The notes beneath the pieces are model-generated. The model was not told the DNA's origin. It made no database searches and worked only from the letters and a program-made list of their open reading frames with translations. Made by a program: the position numbers and the translations under genes. Below, one piece after another: positions 26,474-34,016 of a stretch of DNA of 45,422 nt. Numbering within the stretch: the stretch's first letter is position 1; each line of letters begins with the position of its first letter. This DNA comes from Anaerolineales bacterium (GTDB lineage Bacteria; Chloroflexota; Anaerolineae; Anaerolineales; Villigracilaceae), in contig JAFGKO010000312.1 of NCBI GenBank assembly GCA_016928525.1, positions 1 to 45,422 on the forward strand, in the 5' to 3' direction.

Positions 26474-27355
26474 CTAAGGTTTGATCTGAAGGGTACCGAT
26501 AAGTGTGTCGAGCTTTGTCAAGGCCGGATTGAATGCGTCTTCGGGAAGGGCGTTGAGTTTGGCGATGATTTGATCGTAGTAGGCCTGGAAATCTGTGTCA
26601 GTGTCCGAGTAGTCAGGGAAAGGAACGCCATCCGAGGGCGCGGTTGCCTCCCAGTTTTCAGCCAGGATCGATGCACTCACGGGAAGGATGGCAATGATGT
26701 AATACTGCCCCTCGCTGGTCAGACCTTGGAAATGGTAGAACAGTTCGTGATTATTGACCTGCGCGAAACTTTGCGCATACTGGGTCAACATGCGCACGCC
26801 CGAGCCGTTTTGGAATTGGACGATCTGTTGTTGCGCCGCGAAGACCGCTCCCGCATTGAAGAACGGGATGCCTGGCATCTGGCTCTCAGCGGATAGCTGA
26901 CCTGGGTTGGCAAGGATATTTTGCAGCAAGAGGATATTGCCTGCTGCGCCCGGGGATAACCCCGCAAATGCTGATGCGGGGTAGACGTAAATCTTGGGCT
27001 CGTGGAACCTGTCTTGCAGGGTATAGCCGTCGAAGGTCAATTCGACGTGACCGGGTGTGACACCCCAGGGCGCAGAATCCTGATCGCCTGCGGGCGGGAT
27101 TTGAATTCCCGTAGCGCCTGCTGCTACACCGGGTGGAATGGTCAAACTGACGTTGCCAAACTCTACCGATGTGCCTGAGAAAGCGGGGGCAGGTTCGGTT
27201 GTTATTTGTTCCAAAGTGGGTGGCGCTTGCATGGTTTCGGCAACAACCGTGGACACGCTTAGGTCTGGTTCTCCCCTTTGAACGGGGACGTTGAAAAGGT
27301 TGCAAGCCAGCGAACCGGCCAGTGCAATGCAAAAAAAACTAAAGAGTTTCTTCAT
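26474..27355 (-). CDS. Putative lipoprotein of unknown function
   Basis: A 293-residue exported protein with a lipobox GSLAC (Cys18) after a short Lys-Lys hydrophobic signal. The mature part has a Val/Thr-rich N-terminus, then a beta-rich region (VEFGNVSLTIPPGVAAG) and a C-terminal helix-forming region. I recognise no named family. The ATG at 27355 has GAGAAG nine bases upstream; the in-frame GTG two codons earlier is less likely. It lies between the GGDEF-like gene and hmgA on the same strand with gaps of about ten bases, so it is co-transcribed. Confidence 0.75.
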   Translation of the reverse strand: MKKLFSFFCIALAGSLACNLFNVPVQRGEPDLSVSTVVAETMQAPPTLEQITTEPAPAFSGTSVEFGNVSLTIPPGVAAGATGIQIPPAGDQDSAPWGVTPGHVELTFDGYTLQDRFHEPKIYVYPASAFAGLSPGAAGNILLLQNILANPGQLSAESQMPGIPFFNAGAVFAAQQQIVQFQNGSGVRMLTQYAQSFAQVNNHELFYHFQGLTSEGQYYIIAILPVSASILAENWEATAPSDGVPFPDYSDTDTDFQAYYDQIIAKLNALPEDAFNPALTKLDTLIGTLQIKP

Positions 27356-27368
27356 GTTCACATGCTTC

Positions 27369-27860
27369 TCAATGGAAATGGATGGCGAGCGCCTGTGGCC
27401 CCTGCTTTTTCGCTTCCTGGGAGGCCTGTTCTGCTTCGGCGATCAAATCTTCCGCGGATATGCCCTGTCCGCCAGGGTGAGTGGAAATCCCGATGTGAAT
27501 GGTGAATTTGAACAAGGTCCCATCTTCGAAATTACGCGTACCTTTGAGCCGCGCGATCAAGCGGCTGGCTGCAGCCTGTCCGCCGATTTCGTCTGTGGCT
27601 GGCATGAGGACCAGAAAGTCATTTCCATAGTGCGCAGGGATGTCAGAGACGCGTAAGCTGGAGTTCAAAATCCCAACAAAAAGCTGTTTGACGCTTTCTA
27701 CTATTTCGGGTTTGGCTTCATCCAGGTTGAGGGTTATATACAATACTGTGACCGGGGTAGGATAACGCTGCGCCCGGGAAAGTTCGTAATCGGCAAGAAG
27801 TATGAATACCTCCCCATCGTACAGGCCGCTCTCGATGACTTTTTGTGGTTGTTGGTTCAT
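27369..27860 (-). CDS. Degenerate GGDEF domain protein
   Basis: The 163-residue protein keeps the diguanylate cyclase fold pattern but not the active site. HYGNDFLVLMPATD stands where active enzymes have RYGGDEF, so the signature reads GNDF with the catalytic acidic residue lost, and the metal-binding Asp of the first strand is not evident (VTVLYITLNLDE). The later helix GGQAAASRLIARL and FKFTIHIGISTHPG fit the family. It has no sensor domain and is at most a nucleotide-binding or protein-interaction module. It lies in the tyrosine-catabolism cluster after the redoxin gene. Confidence 0.72.
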   Translation of the reverse strand: MNQQPQKVIESGLYDGEVFILLADYELSRAQRYPTPVTVLYITLNLDEAKPEIVESVKQLFVGILNSSLRVSDIPAHYGNDFLVLMPATDEIGGQAAASRLIARLKGTRNFEDGTLFKFTIHIGISTHPGGQGISAEDLIAEAEQASQEAKKQGPQALAIHFH

Positions 27861-27901
27861 TTCAAATCCTTTTTGCCCTCCCCGGGCCTAGTCCGAACGA
27901 A

Positions 27902-28447
27902 CTACCATAAGGCTTGCTGGATATATTTTACCAATTCATTTACATCTACGTACATGGTGCGGTTTGGGTTGTCGGGCGCACCATAATCCTTGAACCAGAC
28001 CAGGATTCCTTCAGTGTCAACCAGCGCGAAGGTGTGGCTGGGTTCACCGTTGGGTAAGGCGTATTGGTCTGCGCCGTAGGCTTTTGTAACAGAACCATCG
28101 TCCACCAGCATGGGGACGGTAATTCCAAGCGCTTGTGCCTCAGGAGCCTGTTCGGAAGCCGGATCAACGGCGATACTGATAAGCTGTGCGCCGGTAGCCT
28201 GGAAAGCGGATGAGTTTTGCAAGTCCACGACCTGCTGCATGCAAGGTGGTCAGCCCACCGCCATGTGGAAGAACAGAAAGACCGGCTTGCCTGCATACTC
28301 GCTCAACGACACTTCTCCGCCAAGTGCATTTGGTAGCGTGAAATCAGGAGCAGGGCGAAAGTTGTTGCTGGAAGGAGCAGACTTCGCAGCTCCACAAGCA
28401 ACCAGCAGGAATGTTAGCAGGCTAACAATAAAAAGGGTGCGTTTCAT
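27902..28447 (-). CDS. TlpA/peroxiredoxin-like lipoprotein, probable selenoprotein (UPPC)
   Basis: A 181-residue thioredoxin-fold lipoprotein is read if the in-frame TGA at 28252-28250 is decoded as selenocysteine 66. The N-terminus is MKRTLFIVSLLTFLLVAC with the lipobox Cys18, followed by FRPAPDFTLPNALGG and KPVFLFFHMAVG. The TGA comes next, then PPC-MQQ, so the active-site motif would be U-P-P-C where TlpA proteins have C-x-x-C. The same frame continues with a normal redoxin body (ISIAVDPASEQ, VPMLVDDGSV, EPSHTFALVDTEG) to a proper stop. AGGAG precedes the ATG at 28447. A hairpin fitting a bacterial SECIS lies just after the TGA. The protein probably acts as an outward-facing thiol-disulfide or peroxide reductase. 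A nonsense mutation is the alternative, but it would have to hit exactly the catalytic Cys codon. Confidence 0.8.
28217..28244 (-). promoter_or_regulatory. Candidate SECIS hairpin downstream of the UGA codon
   Basis: On the minus strand, TTGC and GCAA form a lower stem and AGGTC/GACTT an upper stem with a GTG loop. The loop is 22-24 bases after the UGA, within the spacing used by bacterial SECIS elements. Folded by hand only. Confidence 0.5.
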
Positions 28448-28458
28448 TTTTCTCCTCA

Positions 28459-29349
28459 TTAAGGTTTTTGAATAGTGTTTTGCAAAATGCCAATCCCCTC
28501 GATTTCCAGCTCGATGACATCTCCAGGTTGCAGCCAGGGTCCTTGGGCCTGGGTCAATTCCAATAGGCAACCAGTGCCAACGGTCCCGGAGCCGATGACA
28601 TCGCCCGGATACAGCATCACGGATTCCGATGCGCGCGCGATGATCTGACCGAAGGACCAATAGATGTCACTAAAGTTTCCCCGCGACAACGTTTTCCCGT
28701 TTACCCGTGCTTCCATCACAGCATCATAAACCCCTGGCTTGCCCGCTGTTTCATTAGTGAATTCCTCGGCTGTAGCGATGACCGGTCCCAGCGAGGAGGC
28801 GAAATCCTTGCCCTTGGCGGGACCCAGCGCTACCTTCATCTCCTCGCGCTGCATATCGCGCGCCGACCAGTCGTTGAAGATCGTGTAACCGAAAATATGC
28901 TTGGGCGCATCTTCCGGATTGATATTGACACCTGCCTTGCCAATGATGGCCGCGATTTCGAGTTCGTAGTCCAGCGCTTGGGTGTAAGGCGGATAGGGCA
29001 CTTCCTCGTCCGGGCCAAAGATCGAGTTGGGGTTGGTGAAGTAGAAGACCGGGAACTTGTACCAGTTTTCGGGCACGTCCCGTCCGCGGTTTTGGTTGGC
29101 AGTTTTCACGTGCTGCTCGAAGGCGTAGAAATCCCGCAGGGTGGGCGGGCGCGGGATGGGGGCGTGCAGACGCGCCTCATTTAAGGGGAGCAGGTTTTCG
29201 CGCGGTGTGTTGCGAACGGCATCCAGTCCCTTTTCACCGGCATGGATCAAGTCCAGCATCGAATCAAAGGGCAGGGGCAGAATCTCGTTCTCTAGCAATA
29301 AGCCAGGACGGATAGGTGTTCCTGAAGCAGAGTAGGTAACGAATTTCAT
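28459..29349 (-). CDS. Fumarylacetoacetate hydrolase family protein
   Basis: The 296-residue protein is of the FAH superfamily, which splits fumarylacetoacetate to fumarate and acetoacetate in the last step of tyrosine breakdown, or acts on related ketoacids. Seen: FYAFEQHVKTAN near 95, FYFTNPNSIFGPDEEVPYP, LDYELEIAAIIGKAG with metal-binding Glu residues, and GYTIFNDWSARDMQ with the metal-binding Asp. The C-terminal ML-x-PGDVIGSGTVGTG loop is also family-typical. Its start overlaps the end of the preceding serine hydrolase gene by four bases. Its place between hpd and hmgA supports the homogentisate-pathway role. Confidence 0.88.
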   Translation of the reverse strand: MKFVTYSASGTPIRPGLLLENEILPLPFDSMLDLIHAGEKGLDAVRNTPRENLLPLNEARLHAPIPRPPTLRDFYAFEQHVKTANQNRGRDVPENWYKFPVFYFTNPNSIFGPDEEVPYPPYTQALDYELEIAAIIGKAGVNINPEDAPKHIFGYTIFNDWSARDMQREEMKVALGPAKGKDFASSLGPVIATAEEFTNETAGKPGVYDAVMEARVNGKTLSRGNFSDIYWSFGQIIARASESVMLYPGDVIGSGTVGTGCLLELTQAQGPWLQPGDVIELEIEGIGILQNTIQKP

Positions 29350-30683
29350 GATTTGTCGAACCGGATGTTTTTTACCCGGTCAGAGGCAACGGACAGCGCC
29401 TGGTCTGTGAAGCTGAGTTCAATCTCTTTCCCTTTAAAGGTATGGGGGGCGGTGGCTTGCAGGGACTCTCTCGGGGTGAAGCGGTTGCGTTGTAGAAAGA
29501 GCCGGTCATCCTGTGCGCTGAGCACATATTCGGTGGCTAACTCCATGCTGGTGTAGATGCCTGTATATTGGCGCGCCTGCTCTGCCGTGATGGGCAGGGT
29601 TTTGGCAATTGCTTTGGATTTCTCTTCTTCGTAGGATGGTATCGGCTTGCCCTCGAACTCGGCTTCGAAGTAAACATCTGCTACCCGGCGCGCCAGCTCT
29701 TCGGGGGTCATGCTGGCCAGGTTGCACAGGCAGATGACCGAGAAACGTTGCTCGGGGAAGCGCAACAGTTCAGAGCGATAGCCTGCCCATGCGCCGCCGT
29801 GGCTGACGGCTTTGAGCCCGCGATATTCTCCGATACTCAGCCCAAAAGTATATTCGATGGTTTCCCCGTTATTGAGCCTGCCCTGTGTGTGCAACATTTC
29901 GAGCAGATCAGGCTGGGCGTTATTGAGCTTGTTGTGATAGAAGTTTTGATCCCATAGGAGCAGGTCTTCGACGTTGGAATAGATGGGGCCATCCCCAAAC
30001 CCGCCACACAGGGAGAGTTTGTTCGTGAAGCTACCGTTCTCTGAGGCTTCGTAGCTCAACGCGCGATTCGGAACGATGGGCCGGTAATCTTTGTTGAAAG
30101 TCGAGCAACGCATCCCCAGCGGCGTGAAGATGTGTTCCAGGATCAATTCGGTCAGATGCCTCCCCGTCACGCGCTGGGCGATGATGCCCAGCAGGAAGTA
30201 GCCCGAATTGCTGTACAGATATTCTTCGCCGGGCGGGAAGTTGAGTTCCTGCTGGCGCAGGATGAGGTCGAGCAGCGCTTCTTCGGGATAAAGATTCTCG
30301 TCAGGCAGTCCGGCAAGTTCCATCAGGGTGATGTAGTCGCGTAGTCCGCTGGTGTGGTGGATGAGATGGCGGATCGTGATCGCGTCCGCATATACGGGCA
30401 TGGACGGCAGGTACTTGCGGATGCTGTCGCCCAATGACAGGTATCCTTGGTTTGCAAGGATCGCAATAATGGTAGCGGTGAATTGTTTGCCGGTCGAGCC
30501 TATGTCGAACAGGGATTCCGAAGTGATATGCACGCCGCGTTCCAGGTCGGCCATGCCGTAACCATGCTTGTAAATGATCGCGCCGTCTTGAATGATGGCC
30601 AGCGCGCAACCGGGGGAGGTTGGCTTATCCCATTCGGAGAAAATGGCGTCTACACGTTCAATGATTGATGGCATGCTACCCAT
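29346..30683 (-). CDS. Beta-lactamase-family serine hydrolase, copy 2
   Basis: A 445-residue class C beta-lactamase-like hydrolase. The nucleophile motif STGK is in FDIGSTGKQFTATI (about 58-71), YSNSGYFLLG gives the YxN motif, and VSHGGAWAGYRSE stands at the KTG position. No signal peptide. The ATG at 30683 has GGGAG eight bases upstream and is kept over the ATG three codons later. It is not closely similar to the copy at 23677, so the two were likely recruited separately. Both sit in the tyrosine-catabolism cluster, where an esterase or amidase role is more plausible than resistance. Confidence 0.87.
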   Translation of the reverse strand: MGSMPSIIERVDAIFSEWDKPTSPGCALAIIQDGAIIYKHGYGMADLERGVHITSESLFDIGSTGKQFTATIIAILANQGYLSLGDSIRKYLPSMPVYADAITIRHLIHHTSGLRDYITLMELAGLPDENLYPEEALLDLILRQQELNFPPGEEYLYSNSGYFLLGIIAQRVTGRHLTELILEHIFTPLGMRCSTFNKDYRPIVPNRALSYEASENGSFTNKLSLCGGFGDGPIYSNVEDLLLWDQNFYHNKLNNAQPDLLEMLHTQGRLNNGETIEYTFGLSIGEYRGLKAVSHGGAWAGYRSELLRFPEQRFSVICLCNLASMTPEELARRVADVYFEAEFEGKPIPSYEEEKSKAIAKTLPITAEQARQYTGIYTSMELATEYVLSAQDDRLFLQRNRFTPRESLQATAPHTFKGKEIELSFTDQALSVASDRVKNIRFDKS

Positions 30684-30769
30684 TCGAGCGTCTCCCGTTG
30701 AACCGTTTTTCCGTTCGTCCGGTCTCTATGATAACGGGAAAACGAAGAAACGGGGATACGAGATGTTGC

Positions 30770-31900
30770 CTACAGGTTGCCGCGTCGTTCCTGTTCCAGT
30801 TCAATCGATTCGAACAAGGCTTTGAAATTGCCCTTTCCAAAACCACGCGCGCCGTGTCTTTGAATGATCTCCACAAACATGGTCGGGCGGTCCTGGATGG
30901 GTTTGGAGAAGATCTGCAGCAGGTAGCCCTCGTCATCGCGGTCGACCAGGATGCCGAGTTCGTTGATGGCCTTCAAGTCTTCCTTGATGGAACCGACGCG
31001 GTCGGGCAACATTTCGTAGTAGGTATCGGGCACGCGCAGGAATTCGATGCCGCGCGCTTTCAACTCGTTGACCGTTTTGATAATGTCGCCAGTTGACAAG
31101 GCCACATGCTGCACGCCGGGCGTCAGGTAGTAATCCAGATATTCCTCGATCTGGCTTTTGCGTTTGCCCTCGGCCGGTTCGTTGATGGGGAACTTGACGC
31201 GTCCATTCCCGTTAGACATCACCTTGGACATTAAGGCGGAATATTCGGTCGAGATGTCCTTGTCATCGAAGTGCAGCAACTGGCGGAAGCCCATCACCTG
31301 GTGGTAGAAGTTGACCCAATAATTCATCTTACCCAACTGCACATTCCCCACCATATGGTCGATGGCGGCCAGACCGGTAGATTCAGCGGTTTTGTCTTCA
31401 ATCGCACGGTAGGTGGGGGCAAAGGGCCCGTTGTAATCCGAGCGGTCGACGAAAACGTGTTGCGTCTCTCCATAAGTGTACATGGCCGCAGTGCGGAAGA
31501 TGCCGTGCTCGTCCTTCTCTTCGCGCGGCGCCCAGGCAGACTTCCCGCCGCGTTCGGTGGTCGCTTTCCAGGCCCGCTCCACATCCTCCACTTCCAGGGC
31601 GATGACTTTGACCCCGTCCCCGTGCAGCATATGATGCGCCGCCAGCGGGCTGGACGGAGTGTAGGGCGCGGAGAGCACGAAGCGGATCTGCCCGGACTGT
31701 AAAACGTAAGAGGCAAACTCGCGGTTGCCGGTCTCCAGTCCGGAGTAAGCCACCGGCGTGAATCCGAAGCCTTTCCACCAGTAATACATGGCATGTTTGG
31801 CGTTGCCCACGTAGAAATGCACATGGTCAATGGACTTGATTTGCAGAAAATCACCTTCTTCGGTGATAGCGCGTGTTTCGGGTTTTGTAACCGTTGTCAT
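30770..31900 (-). CDS. hpd: 4-hydroxyphenylpyruvate dioxygenase
   Basis: The 376-residue iron(II) enzyme converts 4-hydroxyphenylpyruvate to homogentisate, the committed step of tyrosine breakdown. It has the two vicinal-oxygen-chelate halves: IDHVHFYVGNAKHAMYYW at the start, then the iron ligands in AAIDHMVGNV, PGVQHVALST and TMFVEIIQRHG, and a C-terminal helix region RGFGKGNFKALFESIE. It is the first gene of the minus-strand cluster and has a clear promoter and AAGGAG site. The promoter stands back to back with the fluoride-riboswitch operon. Confidence 0.96.
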   Translation of the reverse strand: MTTVTKPETRAITEEGDFLQIKSIDHVHFYVGNAKHAMYYWWKGFGFTPVAYSGLETGNREFASYVLQSGQIRFVLSAPYTPSSPLAAHHMLHGDGVKVIALEVEDVERAWKATTERGGKSAWAPREEKDEHGIFRTAAMYTYGETQHVFVDRSDYNGPFAPTYRAIEDKTAESTGLAAIDHMVGNVQLGKMNYWVNFYHQVMGFRQLLHFDDKDISTEYSALMSKVMSNGNGRVKFPINEPAEGKRKSQIEEYLDYYLTPGVQHVALSTGDIIKTVNELKARGIEFLRVPDTYYEMLPDRVGSIKEDLKAINELGILVDRDDEGYLLQIFSKPIQDRPTMFVEIIQRHGARGFGKGNFKALFESIELEQERRGNL

Positions 31901-31927
31901 TTGTTCTCCTTTGGTGGGTCTAAGGAG

Positions 31928-31956
31928 ATTTTACGACAAAGATTGTCCGATTGCAA
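31928..31956 (-). promoter_or_regulatory. Promoter of the tyrosine-catabolism cluster
   Basis: On the minus strand TTGCAA (31956-31951), a 17-base spacer and TAAAAT (31933-31928) precede hpd. No obvious operator palindrome is visible between it and the divergent fluoride promoter. Confidence 0.7.
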
Positions 31957-31998
31957 AGGGAAAATTTGAGGGTTGATGAGGTACTATTACATATGTGG

Positions 31999-32004
31999 TA
32001 AAAT
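31999..32004 (+). promoter_or_regulatory. -10 element of the fluoride operon
   Basis: TAAAAT ends seven bases before the first aptamer base. A TTGATG at 31973-31978 is the only candidate -35, but the 20-base spacing is long. Confidence 0.5.
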
Positions 32005-32010
32005 TGTTCA

Positions 32011-32058
32011 CGGCGATGAGGCTCGCCGCAACCGTCCAACAGACTGATAGCCTCTACC
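32011..32058 (+). promoter_or_regulatory. Fluoride riboswitch (crcB motif), first copy
   Basis: The sequence follows the fluoride aptamer closely: CGGCG (32011-32015) pairs with CGCCG (32024-32028) around ATGAGGCT, then GTC/GAC forms the small hairpin, then TGATAGCCTCTACC. GAGGCT (32018-32023) pairs with AGCCTC (32049-32054), the long-range helix of the aptamer. The same AGCCTC is the start of the terminator stem, so fluoride binding should block termination and switch the operon on. The operon includes crcB, the fluoride channel gene, which confirms the assignment. Confidence 0.93.
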
Positions 32059-32087
32059 GAATTCACCGACTCGGTAGAGGCTTTTTA
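32049..32087 (+). terminator. Riboswitch-controlled intrinsic terminator
   Basis: AGCCTCTACCGA (32049-32060) pairs over 12 bp with TCGGTAGAGGCT (32071-32082), followed by a T-tract. Its 5' arm overlaps the aptamer's AGCCTC strand, making the two folds exclusive. Confidence 0.92.
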
Positions 32088-32094
32088 TTTTGCC

Positions 32095-33522
32095 ATGCCA
32101 AAAGAACATCTTCTCGAAATCCAGATCACCCAGCCAGGGCGCGTCACGGGGCAGTACCGCCCTGTCGACGTGGATACGCTCCGCCTGGAAAAGATCATCC
32201 GGCCGGTCGAGTGCCTGCCCTTCGATGTGGGCCTCCTGCCGACCGCACTGACCTCTTTCGACGAACCGTTCAGCGTGCTTGTGTTGGGGGAACTCTCGCA
32301 TCCTGCCAACACGGAAGTGGAATCCAGGCTGCTGGGCGCGGTCCAGCGTGCGGAGGAAGCGCCCTTCCTGTTGGTCGCTGCGACGATCGATGAAAGCGCG
32401 CCCGCATCCCTGGAAAGACTGACTGCCGACCAGTGTGCCGCGATCCTGGCTACCTTGAACCATGCCCGACCAGGTGAATGGCACTGGCTAAGCGCGCAGG
32501 AGGTGGAGCCTATCCTGCATAGCGCCACGCTGCGTTATCGCAATAAGAAAACAGAGAACAGACTGCCGCAACTCGATCCCGCCTGGAAGCCATTGCACCT
32601 TGGCCGCCCTGCTCCAGGTTTCACCGATATCGAGCGGTACACCCCCGCCGAATACACCTTCTTCGAGCTGCCTCATCGCTTCCAACATTACGTCCGCGAA
32701 TCGCTCGCGCCCGATGAGCGCATCCTGTACGCCTCGCGCCGTCCGGCCATATCCAGTCAGCGAAACCGCTCCTGGCTGCGCCGCGAAGGTTTGCAGGAAG
32801 GCGTGTTGATCCTCACCACGCAGCGACTCATCCACCTTGTCGAACTGGTCCCGCCGGATTCAACCAACATCCGTTACGGGTTTCACACTACGGTCGGCGC
32901 ACTCGAACGGCTGGCAGGTGTAACGCTTGCGTCTGCCGGAAGCAACCTGTTGCTTCAGACCGATTGGCAAGCCAAAGGTGGGAGGACCGTCATCGAATGG
33001 GAGTCTCCCAATTACACCCGCGTTTCGTTGGAGGAACTGGTCTCCCTGTTGAAGAAATTTCAAACGGATGTAGATGTCTGTGCGCTTCGCCGCGCTGCGC
33101 TGCCCGCACCTCCCGAAACGCTTCCCCCATTGACGGATACCGCATCGAACAACCCTGAAGACCTGCTCCTGGTAAACAAGCATTTTTCCAATGTCCTGGC
33201 GGAGTCGCTCTCCCCCGGCGAACAGGCGCGCGCCTGGGCGCTGCTGCCGGAATGGTTCCAAACCCAAGCAGGCGCGCAAGCGCTGGTCGTGACCGAGCGC
33301 CGTATCTTCATGCTGCCAAACCATTCCCTTGACATACCATTCGGTCAGGTTGCGACCCTGGAATATACCAGCTCAATCCTGGAATCAGCGCTTGCCCTCA
33401 ATTCTATTCAAAACGGCAGCACCCAGCGTAGCGTGATCATCTTTCCCTATCCTGCCCAGTGCTTCTTCCGTGACTGCTTCGAAGCCGCCAGGCGTTGTAT
33501 AGCAGTACTTCCTTTGGTATGA
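32095..33522 (+). CDS. Degenerate inorganic-pyrophosphatase-like domain fused to two PH-like domains
   Basis: The 475-residue protein is the first gene after the fluoride riboswitch. Residues about 1-150 align by eye with family I soluble pyrophosphatase: ECLPFDVGLLPTALTSFDEP and FSVLVLG against the YP-x-x-YG...DGDPxDVLV core, then FLLVAATID against the LVAVP strand and PGEWHWLSAQEVEPILHSA against the C-terminal helix. The catalytic Asp triad is lost (D-G-D-P-x-D reads F-D-E-P-F-S), so it is a pseudoenzyme if the assignment holds. Residues about 205-310 (DERILYASRRPAI, VLILTTQRLIHL) and 350-470 (ALVVTERRIFML) look like two bacterial PH-like domains. No signal peptide or membrane segment. The only SD-like sequence (TAGAGG) is in the terminator arm, 14 bases before the ATG. 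The stop overlaps the next start. Confidence 0.72.
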   Translation: MPKEHLLEIQITQPGRVTGQYRPVDVDTLRLEKIIRPVECLPFDVGLLPTALTSFDEPFSVLVLGELSHPANTEVESRLLGAVQRAEEAPFLLVAATIDESAPASLERLTADQCAAILATLNHARPGEWHWLSAQEVEPILHSATLRYRNKKTENRLPQLDPAWKPLHLGRPAPGFTDIERYTPAEYTFFELPHRFQHYVRESLAPDERILYASRRPAISSQRNRSWLRREGLQEGVLILTTQRLIHLVELVPPDSTNIRYGFHTTVGALERLAGVTLASAGSNLLLQTDWQAKGGRTVIEWESPNYTRVSLEELVSLLKKFQTDVDVCALRRAALPAPPETLPPLTDTASNNPEDLLLVNKHFSNVLAESLSPGEQARAWALLPEWFQTQAGAQALVVTERRIFMLPNHSLDIPFGQVATLEYTSSILESALALNSIQNGSTQRSVIIFPYPAQCFFRDCFEAARRCIAVLPLV

Positions 33523-34016
33523 GACTGTTTTTCTGTCCCCGTTGTCGCCAGCCTTTTCCGCGCGTTCAGCAATGTCCAACCTGCAACCTTCCCACAGACG
33601 CAGCCGCGGCCACGTACGTCGAGAAGCTGCTCGAAACTGTTATCTCTGGAGAGAGCGATCGTGCCGGAATGGCAGTGGATGTGCTGACCAAAAAGATGCA
33701 CGAACCGCGCGCCGTCGTTCCGCTGGTGATGTTGCTGGAGCGAACCCACGACCCCTATCCACAGGTGATCGGCGCGAGAGGCCTGGGTTGGCTGCGGGCC
33801 AGGTCTGCTATTCCGGAGTTGGTGGAGCTCTTATTGGACGAAGATCAGCCCTACGTCTCGCGCGTGGCGGCGGCGGACGCGCTGGGAAAAATCGGCGGGC
33901 AGCAGGCCGTTCGTGCGCTTAAACAGGCAACAGCGAGTCCGCGCCACAACGTGGTGGAGGCAGCCGCCCGGGCGCTGGAGAAATTTCAAGGAGTAAAACA
34001 GGACATTCAGTCATGA
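33519..34016 (+). CDS. Zinc-ribbon HEAT-repeat protein
   Basis: A 165-residue protein. The N-terminus FFCPRCRQPFPRVQQCPTCN has two CxxC knuckles, a zinc ribbon. From residue 30 on it is built of HEAT/PBS-lyase-like repeats: AVVPLVMLLERTHDPYPQV, AIPELVELLLDEDQPYV and AVRALKQATASPRHNV, each followed by an A-A-x-A-L helix. This is a scaffold for protein or nucleic acid binding. The ATG at 33519 overlaps the preceding TGA, and its own stop overlaps the following ATG (both ATGA), so translation is coupled to the MutS-like genes. Confidence 0.8.
   Translation: MRLFFCPRCRQPFPRVQQCPTCNLPTDAAAATYVEKLLETVISGESDRAGMAVDVLTKKMHEPRAVVPLVMLLERTHDPYPQVIGARGLGWLRARSAIPELVELLLDEDQPYVSRVAAADALGKIGGQQAVRALKQATASPRHNVVEAAARALEKFQGVKQDIQS

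Noticed and set aside
28250..28252. In-frame TGA in the redoxin gene read as a frameshift or a plain nonsense mutation
   Set aside because: The frame is the same on both sides, the codon is exactly the first position of the CXXC motif, and the downstream part is well preserved; selenocysteine explains this better. The genome-wide selenocysteine machinery remains to be confirmed.
23677..30683. Two beta-lactamase-like genes as antibiotic resistance genes
   Set aside because: They have the SxxK/YxN set of the broad esterase and amidase family but lack signal peptides and resistance context; the location in a catabolic cluster argues against resistance.
30684..30769. Possible terminator between hpd and the serine hydrolase
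   Set aside because: Partly complementary CGTTTT/AACGGG stretches exist, but the stem is broken and without a clean T-tract, so I do not list it.
31999..32095. First leader considered as a plain terminator or small RNA
   Set aside because: The match to the fluoride aptamer core, the exclusive terminator pairing and the presence of crcB downstream make the riboswitch assignment much stronger.
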